Shown here: piece by piece, positions 1 to 5,420 of the stretch
Layout: the number at the start of each line of letters is the position of its first letter
Position numbering within the stretch: position 1 is the first letter of the stretch
DNA from: an uncultured Lewinella sp.
GTDB taxonomy: Bacteria > Bacteroidota > Bacteroidia > Chitinophagales > Saprospiraceae
Direction: 5' to 3'
Assembly: GCA_938021455.1 (NCBI GenBank)
Contig: CALIGP010000401.1
Location: 1 to 5,420, forward strand
DNA length: 5,420 nucleotides
Translations under genes and position numbers: made by a program
Notes under the pieces: model-generated
Database searches by the model: none
Seen by the model: only the letters and a program-made list of their open reading frames with translations
Told to the model about the DNA's origin: nothing

Positions 1-526
1 CGAAAATTTTTTGCAGCAGGTCACCCAGTCTATAGCTTTAGACATTAACTTAGTGCTTTTAGACATCGGTTTGCCGGGTATGTCCGGCTTGCAGGGCATA
101 CGTCATATCCGCCAAAAATTCCCCGAGGCGGACATCGTGATGCTCACCACCTTTGAGGAAGAGGAAAAGATTTTTAAGGCGCTTTGCGCAGGAGCTTGCT
201 CTTACATTTCTAAGCGGACCTCGCTGATGAAAATCCAGGAAGCCCTCTTCGTCGTGCACCGGGGCGGCTCCTACATGTCGCCGTCCATTGCCCGCAAAAT
301 TGCCGGTCATTTTATGCCGAAGGCGTCAAAGAAAGGCGATATTTTAACCCCCCGCCAGCACCAGATCGTCGATGCCCTCGTCGACGGACTGAGCTACAAA
401 ATGATTGCCGACAAATTGGAGATTTCCATCGACACCGTCCGCGACCACATCAAACGGATTTACCGCGCGCTGGAGGTTAACTCTAAGGCGGAGGTTATTC
501 GGAAGTCTTTGTCGGGGGAGATATGA
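1..526 (+). CDS. Response regulator, NarL/LuxR family (5' end outside window)
   Basis: DNA-binding partner of a two-component system: phosphorylation of the receiver controls a C-terminal helix-turn-helix. The frame is open to the left edge (codons from position 2), so the first ~40 residues of the receiver, with the acidic pocket, lie outside the window. The TTG at 11 is only an in-frame leucine, not the start. Visible receiver marks are the phospho-acceptor Asp (codon 62-64) in LLDIGLPGMSG, the switch Thr region MLTTF (about 140-154), and the conserved Lys of SYISK (codon 212-214). A GerE-type HTH follows at about 341-505, with LTPRQ, the GLSYKMIADKLEIS scaffold and the recognition helix TVRDHIKRIY. 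The length and order are normal for the NarL class. It is 40 bp upstream of the next + strand gene and probably co-transcribed with it. It is the only regulator visible near the kinase and so its likely partner (inference). The family call is secure; target genes are unknown. Confidence 0.95.
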   Translation, partial: ENFLQQVTQSIALDINLVLLDIGLPGMSGLQGIRHIRQKFPEADIVMLTTFEEEEKIFKALCAGACSYISKRTSLMKIQEALFVVHRGGSYMSPSIARKIAGHFMPKASKKGDILTPRQHQIVDALVDGLSYKMIADKLEISIDTVRDHIKRIYRALEVNSKAEVIRKSLSGEI

Positions 527-566
527 CCTAGGACTTTAATTAATTTACCTGTAAAATCCATACACT
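527..566 (+). other. Short AT-rich spacer between regulator and unknown gene
   Basis: This 40-bp gap contains CCTAGG (527-532) and TTAATTAA (536-543), followed by TAAAAT at 552-557. I found no convincing Bacteroidota promoter (TTTG plus TAnnTTTG at proper spacing), no terminator hairpin and no Shine-Dalgarno ahead of the ATG at 567. An A/T-rich leader without Shine-Dalgarno is usual for Bacteroidota genes. The simplest reading is a spacer within an operon. Confidence 0.5.
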
Positions 567-1298
567 ATGATCATTTATGAACGTACCCATCCAGGCGTGG
601 TATTAACCAATGCCGAGCTACAGCAACTCGAGCTCAACAATCAATCAGCAGTTGGCTTCTTTACCAAAGAAACCTTAAGTGAAGTCATTAAAGACTTTCG
701 CGATAATACCACCCTACCTACGCGCCCGGGTGTACGGATTTACCGTATACGAAACGCTAGTAATACTACTACCTTAAAGTCATTAGTCGGTGTTGCGGTT
801 AAAGAGGATGGTTTTGATGCTGTTCCCTTTCCCCAGAACGCTACTCCTTGGCGGCGCAGTCAGCGGCTACGGACCAGCGGCAACAACGCAACGCCCGTGG
901 CTTATAAGGAAAGCCGACTTACCTTTAATGCAGCCTTCGGACTATCACGCGACGGGAGCCTGTCTGCTTTCTTCAGCGAAACGATGTTACAACCACTACT
1001 GGACGATCCCAACATTGATGGTGTCACCTTCTATGAAGTCCCGCTGGACCAAGCGCCCACAGGGAAATTATCCCCACAAGTCTCCGGTCAGAGCGGACTC
1101 ACCAGTTACCTTGCCGTAGGAACCACCCTGGTCGACGGAAGAGTTACCCACGATCCAGCCCAGATGACCCGCAACGTTTTGAGTGATTTACCTTGCCCGG
1201 GGTATTGTCTGAGTTTGGCTACTACATCGGCTAGTGTTGCGAATGTTGAGATGGATTTTAATGGGCCTCCTTACCTTATTCGTTGGGAGAAAACCTAG
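567..1298 (+). CDS. Unknown protein with two copies of one module and a CPGYC motif
   Basis: I do not recognise a named domain. The 243-residue product has no signal peptide or membrane segment and is probably cytoplasmic. It contains two diverged copies of one unit. Copy A (residues 27-82) has FFTKETLSEVIKD, then GVRIY, then LVGVAVKEDG. Copy B (131-191) has FFSETMLQPLLDD, then GVTFY, then LAVGTTLVDG. After copy B comes the only cysteine pair, C210 and C214 (PCPGYC), and a tail ending PPYLIRWEKT. The order of a helix, a G-[IV]-x-[IF]-Y strand, a [LV]-VG strand and a terminal CPxxC-like motif resembles, from memory, small uncharacterised single-copy Bacteroidota proteins of ~150 residues; this is unverified. 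The start is the ATG at 567, the first in frame after the regulator's stop. The stop overlaps a possible GTG start of the kinase, so the two genes are probably translationally coupled. GC content is intermediate (28/60 in 601-660). A role as an accessory or signalling partner of the two-component system is only inferred from position. Confidence 0.85.
   Translation: MIIYERTHPGVVLTNAELQQLELNNQSAVGFFTKETLSEVIKDFRDNTTLPTRPGVRIYRIRNASNTTTLKSLVGVAVKEDGFDAVPFPQNATPWRRSQRLRTSGNNATPVAYKESRLTFNAAFGLSRDGSLSAFFSETMLQPLLDDPNIDGVTFYEVPLDQAPTGKLSPQVSGQSGLTSYLAVGTTLVDGRVTHDPAQMTRNVLSDLPCPGYCLSLATTSASVANVEMDFNGPPYLIRWEKT
645..812 (+). repeat. Copy A of the internal protein module
   Basis: This encodes residues 27-82 of the unknown protein. 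It matches copy B at F31-F32/F135-F136, L37/L141, V40-I41/L144-L145, D43/D147, G55-V56 and Y59 / G152-V153 and Y156, G75/G185 and D81-G82/D190-G191. Copy A carries about seven extra residues between its helix and the GVRIY strand. The similarity is visible only in protein; the DNA has diverged. Confidence 0.6.
957..1139 (+). repeat. Copy B of the internal protein module
   Basis: This encodes residues 131-191 of the unknown protein, the second copy of the unit at 645-812. The helix segment aligns without gaps over 13 residues to copy A. A longer loop (residues about 158-178, rich in P, G, Q, S) separates the GVTFY and LAVGTTLVDG strands. The CPGYC motif lies 18 residues after the copy and has no counterpart after copy A. 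Confidence 0.6.
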
Positions 1299-1312
1299 TG
1301 CTGTTTTTTATG
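1285..1312 (+). promoter_or_regulatory. Stop/start overlap and candidate RBS that decide the kinase start
   Basis: GGGAGA at 1285-1290 lies 7 nt before GTG (1298-1300), whose first base is the last base of the upstream stop TAG (1296-1298). An in-frame ATG follows at 1310 after a six-T run (1304-1309). GTG has the better Shine-Dalgarno spacing and fits translational coupling. ATG fits the weak Shine-Dalgarno dependence of Bacteroidota and gives a cleaner signal peptide. The two starts differ by only four residues. The TTG at 1283 is the least likely because it lies inside the upstream gene and ahead of the GGGAGA. Confidence 0.55.
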
Positions 1313-4300
1313 GATCATTGCTGTAGCAAATTAGTTACTCGCTTAGGGCTTTATTGCCAGATAGCTATTCTGTCCTTTCAACTTGGCGGACAGGACATAG
1401 CCTTTTCTTTTAATGTGCTTACTGAAGAAAATGGGCTTCATCCCTCCAAAGAGTTTTTCATCTCTCAAGATTCAAGGGGATATGTTTGGTTGGGCACCTC
1501 CGGGGGCTTACAACGATTTGATGGGAGGAAATTATCCAACTACGTAGTACCTGTTGAGCAACATTTAGGAACCAACGAAGTAACCAGTCGAATTTTTGAA
1601 GATAATAGAGGCAATTTATGGTTTACCACTAAAAAGAGCTTGCATTGTTATCAATGGGAAAAAGACTCTATTTTGAGCTATGAATATCCTGGTGAATTGA
1701 TAGACTACCATGCCTTTAACCTTGAGGAGGGAGACAAAATATGGCTCCGTATCGGCTTAGGTAAACAAGGGGCGTTTTGGAAATTTGATATTATAACTCA
1801 AGCTTTTTCAAATATTTATACTTCTCTGGAAGGGAAAACTTGTTCTGCTTTTCCCGAAGGTGATGGAAGAATAGAGAGGATCATCCAAACGGAACATCTT
1901 ACCAAGCCCGGCGTGCATATCGTTGAGCTGGCTAATAATGAAACGAGGAATATTGATTTTCTTTTTTCTGAAAGCGGACAAGAACGAGCATTCTCAGGTA
2001 AAGCGAGTGGATGCGTGGTCGCAGAAGACGGAACTATTTGGACAGGTATTTATAATGGGCTCGGAAAGTTTTCATTAACCGCCGGACATGGGGTTTATAC
2101 TTCCGACCGCGTGTCGGGATTATTAGAAGATATTGGATTTGTTTACACAATTGTACAAATTGATCAAAATCGCTTATTGGTAGGGGCAGATCAAGGAGTT
2201 TTTCTATTTGATACGGATCAGTCTAAATTCATTGCCCAGTATTTAATGGGAGGAGAAAGTGGGCAGGAGGTCCCTTTTGCACCTGTAAGAAAGATGGAAA
2301 TACTGCACAATGGCACGTTATGGTTGGCTGGAGAAAATGGAGAGATTGCCTATTCTCATCTGTACAAGAATCGCTTTTCTCCACTTACGGAAGGAGTTAA
2401 GCAATTAGTTAATACGATCGCTCAAGGACCAAAGGGAAGAATATGGTATAGCACGGAAAAGAATGGGACTTATATTCTGTCATCACAGAAAAGACTTATA
2501 CGCCATTGTAAGCTTTTGAGCAACCCTTCCTATGGAGGTGATCAACCATTTTATTTACCCGAAATTGACTTTTTTCTAGGCTCAACGGTTAATTCATATT
2601 GGGGCAAAACAGGAAATAATTTTCTGTTTTGGAATAACGATCGATTACAGTTTGAATTCCGACAAGATTATTTCTTTGGGGTTGTCACGTCTTCTGCAAA
2701 CAAGATAAATTATTGTTATCAAAGGCAGAATGGACAGTTCCTTATGTCTCTAGGTGAAAAAGTATTTCACCTTCATTTTCAAGGAAATAGTGTAGACACT
2801 CTCCCCTGGTACCACCTCCAACACCTCGACCTCGATCCCATTATATTTTTTGGAGAAGATGACCTTAACCAAGTCTATATCGGCGACCAATCGGGAAGAT
2901 TGATTGTGCTGCACGAAAAGGGAGATCAGGTTTCTGTTGTGGCTGACCAGGAAAACCTAGGCACCATAAACGCCCTCCACCAAGACACCACCCGCAATAC
3001 CATCCACCTAGCCACCTCCAAAGGCCTGGCCCAACTAAACCCCCAAACCTTCGCCCTAACCTGGCTAACCCAAAAAGACCACAACCTCCCCCAAGAAACC
3101 TACTACAACGCCATCCCCGACGAGTTTGGAAACCTTTGGCTGCCGGGTAATAATGGCTTAGTCCGCTACCACCCCGACACAAAAGCCTTTCACCGTTTCA
3201 CCACCGCCGACGGCCTCCTCTCCAACGTCTTAACCCGCAACGCGAGCCTGCGCGTACCCGAAACCGGCGAAATATGGCTCGGCGGCAAAAACGGCGTCAA
3301 CGTATTCCACCCCAAAGACATCCAACTCTCAGACTTCAAACCCAACATCTCCATCGCCGAACTCCTCGTCAACGACAACCCCTTCGAGCCAAAGCGGGAC
3401 GAAAACAAAGGCAATATCAACGAAAAAGAGAGCCTGACTTTCAATCATCAGGACAACACCCTATCCTTCCGCTTCGTCGCCCTGGACTACAGCGACCCCG
3501 AAGCGAACGAATACTATTACCAGATGGAGGGTTACGACGAGGAACGGGTATACGCTGGTACCCGCAACTTTGTCCGCTACCCGAACCTCCCTGCCGGAGA
3601 TTACAACTTTAAGGTGTGGGCCACCAATTCCGACAAAGTACTGAACGAAACCCCTAAAGTCCTTTCGCTCATCATCATCCCGCCCATCTATCAGCGGTGG
3701 TGGTTTTACCTGCTTTGCCTTCTACTGGTCAGCGCCATTATGTACGCCATCTTCCAGTACCGCCTGGAGCAGGCCCTGAAGGTCGAGCGCCTCCGCGTCA
3801 AAATATCCAGTGATTTGCACGACGATGTTGGTGGTATGCTCTCTGGCCTGGCCATGCAAACGGAACTACTGGAACTGACGGCCAGTGGAGACACCAAACC
3901 CAAACTAGCACGCGTAGCGGAAATGAGCCGCAGCGCCATGTCGCGCATGCGGGATACCGTGTGGGCCATCGACGCCCGCAAGGATACTCTGGCGGATCTC
4001 ATCGACCGCATGCGTGAGCATGCGGAGGAAACCCTGTCGCCCCGAAACATCCAGTACAGCATCAGCAACGGCTCCCTGGAGCTAAAGCGAAGCCTGACCA
4101 CCGATGTACGCCAAAGCCTTTACCTCATCTACAAAGAAGCCATTACCAACGTCGCTAAACACAGTAATGGAGACACGGTAAATATTGACCTAAGTGAGCA
4201 CAACGGCAAGTTGGAAATGTCCATCCATGACAACGGAAACGTTCAGCAGAAAACCTATAAAACGACTGGTGCCGGGCAAAGTAACATGCGCATGCGGGCA

Positions 4301-4372
4301 AGCTCCATTGGAGCTGAACTTAAGATAGACAATAGTAATGGGTTCAAAATACAGCTGTGTTATCCTTCTTGA
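1310..4372 (+). CDS. Propeller/Y_Y_Y sensor histidine kinase (HisKA_3)
   Basis: Membrane sensor kinase, ~1020 residues from the ATG at 1310 (four more from the GTG at 1298). A signal-like N-terminus (K/R, then a hydrophobic stretch at residues 12-25) leads into a periplasmic beta-propeller. Reg_prop-like blades are recognisable at about 51-75 (QDSRGYVWLGTSGGL), 96-115, 239-256, 335-350, 376-390, 607-630 and 653-675. A Y_Y_Y domain at about 679-790 includes DNTLSF at 715, a YYYQMEGYD segment and LPAGDY. One membrane helix begins at W797. The cytoplasmic HisKA_3 domain carries the phospho-acceptor His837 in DLHDDVGG. The HATPase has N-box Asn947 (KEAITNVAKH), G1 DNG at 974-976 and G2 GAGQSNM at 987-993. 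G1 lacks the second glycine of DxGxG (DNGNV), which is unusual but probably tolerated. No receiver domain is fused and no regulator lies downstream, so the upstream regulator is the likely partner. Base composition changes sharply inside the gene (AT-rich, then GC-rich). The ligand is unknown; related propeller kinases often sense glycans, but nothing here proves that. Confidence 0.95.
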   Translation: MDHCCSKLVTRLGLYCQIAILSFQLGGQDIAFSFNVLTEENGLHPSKEFFISQDSRGYVWLGTSGGLQRFDGRKLSNYVVPVEQHLGTNEVTSRIFEDNRGNLWFTTKKSLHCYQWEKDSILSYEYPGELIDYHAFNLEEGDKIWLRIGLGKQGAFWKFDIITQAFSNIYTSLEGKTCSAFPEGDGRIERIIQTEHLTKPGVHIVELANNETRNIDFLFSESGQERAFSGKASGCVVAEDGTIWTGIYNGLGKFSLTAGHGVYTSDRVSGLLEDIGFVYTIVQIDQNRLLVGADQGVFLFDTDQSKFIAQYLMGGESGQEVPFAPVRKMEILHNGTLWLAGENGEIAYSHLYKNRFSPLTEGVKQLVNTIAQGPKGRIWYSTEKNGTYILSSQKRLIRHCKLLSNPSYGGDQPFYLPEIDFFLGSTVNSYWGKTGNNFLFWNNDRLQFEFRQDYFFGVVTSSANKINYCYQRQNGQFLMSLGEKVFHLHFQGNSVDTLPWYHLQHLDLDPIIFFGEDDLNQVYIGDQSGRLIVLHEKGDQVSVVADQENLGTINALHQDTTRNTIHLATSKGLAQLNPQTFALTWLTQKDHNLPQETYYNAIPDEFGNLWLPGNNGLVRYHPDTKAFHRFTTADGLLSNVLTRNASLRVPETGEIWLGGKNGVNVFHPKDIQLSDFKPNISIAELLVNDNPFEPKRDENKGNINEKESLTFNHQDNTLSFRFVALDYSDPEANEYYYQMEGYDEERVYAGTRNFVRYPNLPAGDYNFKVWATNSDKVLNETPKVLSLIIIPPIYQRWWFYLLCLLLVSAIMYAIFQYRLEQALKVERLRVKISSDLHDDVGGMLSGLAMQTELLELTASGDTKPKLARVAEMSRSAMSRMRDTVWAIDARKDTLADLIDRMREHAEETLSPRNIQYSISNGSLELKRSLTTDVRQSLYLIYKEAITNVAKHSNGDTVNIDLSEHNGKLEMSIHDNGNVQQKTYKTTGAGQSNMRMRASSIGAELKIDNSNGFKIQLCYPS
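2800..4220 (+). other. GC-rich, C-biased segment inside the kinase gene
   Basis: Direct counts per 60 bases: 1621-1680 has 20 G+C, 2461-2520 has 22, 3001-3060 has 35, 3241-3300 has 38, 3961-4020 has 38, and 4321-4380 has 19. The rise occurs at about 2790-2830 (kinase residue ~500) and the fall after about 4220, while the reading frame stays intact. The regulator gene upstream (33 in 421-480) resembles the GC-rich part. The boundaries are estimated by eye. Confidence 0.7.
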
Positions 4373-4429
4373 TTGTATTGAGTGTGTACACCCCATCGCC
4401 ATCGCACAACGACTCTACCAATCTAGCCA
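4373..4429. other. 57-bp gap between convergent stop codons
   Basis: This separates the kinase stop (4370-4372, + strand) from the OstA-like gene's stop (4430-4432, - strand). It holds an 8-bp palindrome GTGTACAC (4384-4391) but no stem-loop followed by a T-run on either strand, so I call no intrinsic terminator. Transcripts from both sides must end here or overlap. Confidence 0.6.
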
Positions 4430-5420
4430 TCACTCCTTCCCACCAGCTTTCAACGGGTAATCAATAACTGGAGTAATACCCGCAGGCAAAGTGCCTTCTT
4501 CTAATACCGGTGCCTTTTGCGGCACGCGCTTAGGCCCAAAAAGATCCATCAGCGTTGTCGGCTTCCGCCCTTCCTCCCAACGGAAGCCCTCCAGCCGGAA
4601 AGCATCGTGATCCGGAATATCACCCATCGGCTGCATCTTGCCGCTCGGCTGACTCAGGAAGCGAATCTTCCGTACCGCCTGGTTTTTGAAGTGCAGGATC
4701 ATGGCACTACAGGCCGTTTTATTCACCCCGACATAGGCCATCGCCTCGTCGAGAATGTAATAGATGGCCTCGGCGTTGCCGTTCACTTCGGTACGGGACA
4801 GGGCCGTACTGTCAAAGAAAGCTTCAATAATTTTACCCTTCACCTGATTGAAGAAGATGAAATCAGAAGTGGTAATCACCAATGCATTACGGATCAGGCG
4901 GACTTTATCCGGTGCCTCGTCCTTGAAGAATATCTGTACGGTGTCTCCCGTCAGCTGACTGGTATCTTGCCACAGCACCGGATCCTGATAAAGGGTAAGG
5001 ACGCTGTCGATGGTATTAAAACCAAGCGAGTCGCAGACTGCCTGTAAATCACTCTTCAGAATCCGCACGTCCCGATAGGCGGAAAGGTAGCGGATGGAGT
5101 CCATCGTGATCGTTGTATCCGTTTCGATGATTGGCGTGACGATCAGGGAGTCTCCCTGAAAGGTAGAGTCGATGCGGAGCGTCCGTTGGGTAAGGAGGGT
5201 GTCAAAGACTTCGCTTTGCACGGAGATCAGTGTATCCGCCACCATCCACATGGTGTCTTGGTCTAGCAGGGCGGTGAGGAGCGGGCGGCCACGCGGGCCA
5301 CCGGTAGCGTTGAGGTAGCCCGTGCCTTCATTGTAGCGGGCTTCGGTGGCTTCGATGGAAATATTGGCCGACGTATCCTGCCAGAAGACGTTGCCGCTGG
5401 CCTTGCTGAAGCCCGTTTCG
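4430..5420 (-). CDS. OstA-like protein, C-terminal part (5' end outside window)
   Basis: Periplasmic/envelope protein of the OstA-like group (LptA/LptD-N related beta-jellyroll repeats), associated by family with LPS transport to the outer membrane. The frame is open across the right edge, giving 329 residues before TGA (4430-4432). The ATG whose first base is 5251 is internal: the 56 codons before it read as OstA-like sequence (SGNVFWQDTS, ARYNEGTGYLNATG, GRPLLTALLDQDTMW), so it is not the start. Later landmarks are the strand repeats RDVRILKSDLQAVCDSL, LYQDPVLWQDTSQLTGDT, FNQVKGKIIEAFF, VNGNAEAIYYILDE, the NKTACS site, and a closing RLEGFRWEEGRKPT segment. These match, by my recognition, the C-terminal half of Bacteroidota OstA-like proteins. 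A P/G-rich tail of ~40 residues follows. It is convergent with the kinase and functionally unrelated to it as far as can be seen. The alternative is another jellyroll-repeat envelope protein. Confidence 0.88.
   Translation of the reverse strand, partial: ETGFSKASGNVFWQDTSANISIEATEARYNEGTGYLNATGGPRGRPLLTALLDQDTMWMVADTLISVQSEVFDTLLTQRTLRIDSTFQGDSLIVTPIIETDTTITMDSIRYLSAYRDVRILKSDLQAVCDSLGFNTIDSVLTLYQDPVLWQDTSQLTGDTVQIFFKDEAPDKVRLIRNALVITTSDFIFFNQVKGKIIEAFFDSTALSRTEVNGNAEAIYYILDEAMAYVGVNKTACSAMILHFKNQAVRKIRFLSQPSGKMQPMGDIPDHDAFRLEGFRWEEGRKPTTLMDLFGPKRVPQKAPVLEEGTLPAGITPVIDYPLKAGGKE

Noticed and set aside
527..557. Promoter for the unknown gene
   Set aside because: TAAAAT at 552-557 resembles a generic -10, but no partner element is at a proper distance. 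The nearest TTTG, at 508-511, is about 29 bp from the TAATTTAC at 541.
790..1119. 109-residue frame on the + strand inside the unknown gene
   Set aside because: It is fully nested in a gene that has a coherent duplicated structure, and it shows no domain of its own.
2780..2840. Possible frameshift or assembly join at the composition break
   Set aside because: The frame continues without interruption and propeller-type sequence is present on both sides, so a fused or converted gene is a better reading than a broken one. A misassembly cannot be fully excluded without read data.
2865..3182. Gly/Trp/Arg-rich frame on the - strand
   Set aside because: It is the complement of the C-biased propeller codons. 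Its composition is explained by the strand bias and not by a real gene.
3706..4101. 131-residue open frame on the - strand
   Set aside because: It is antisense to the membrane helix and HisKA_3 region of the kinase. Its Ser/Arg-rich low-complexity product is typical of a shadow frame in GC-rich DNA.
4384..4391. GTGTACAC palindrome as a terminator or operator
   Set aside because: It is only 8 bp, has no loop and no T-run, and a palindrome this short is expected by chance.
4517..5047. 176-residue open frame on the + strand
   Set aside because: It lies wholly antisense to the OstA-like gene, whose protein carries clear family landmarks. It has no recognisable domain.
5249..5251. ATG as the start of the - strand gene
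   Set aside because: The frame continues upstream to the window edge with OstA-like sequence, so this Met is internal.

Overview
The window looks like chromosome of a Bacteroidota bacterium, most plausibly a Saprospiria/Lewinella-type marine lineage. The evidence is a large sensor kinase with a beta-propeller sensor, a Y_Y_Y domain and a HisKA_3 core, a NarL/LuxR-type response regulator, and an OstA-like protein of the type found in Bacteroidota. The genus-level guess is inference. There are four protein genes, two of them cut by the window edges. I see no RNA genes, mobile elements or CRISPR.

Layout: (i) 1-526, + strand, the 3' part of a NarL/LuxR-family response regulator. (ii) 567-1298, + strand, an unrecognised 243-residue cytoplasmic-looking protein made of two diverged copies of one module, ending in a CPGYC motif and a short tail. 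(iii) 1310-4372 (or from the GTG at 1298), + strand, a ~1020-residue one-membrane-pass histidine kinase with a periplasmic propeller and Y_Y_Y sensor. (iv) 4430 to the right edge, - strand, the C-terminal part of an OstA-like (LPS-transport related) envelope protein, convergent with the kinase.

The three + strand genes are tightly packed: 40 bp between regulator and unknown gene, and stop/start contact (TAGTG) between unknown gene and kinase. They read as one transcription unit in which the unknown protein sits between the two halves of a two-component system. The likely flow is periplasmic ligand, propeller/Y_Y_Y, kinase His, regulator Asp, then DNA binding by the GerE helix-turn-helix. Pairing of this kinase with this regulator is inferred from position only.

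Most worth a second look are the internally duplicated unknown protein fused into the operon, and the sharp composition change inside the kinase gene. The kinase is AT-rich from its start to about 2790, GC-rich with strong C-over-G bias from about 2800 to 4220, and AT-rich again at the extreme 3' end. This looks like a mosaic or gene-conversion product.
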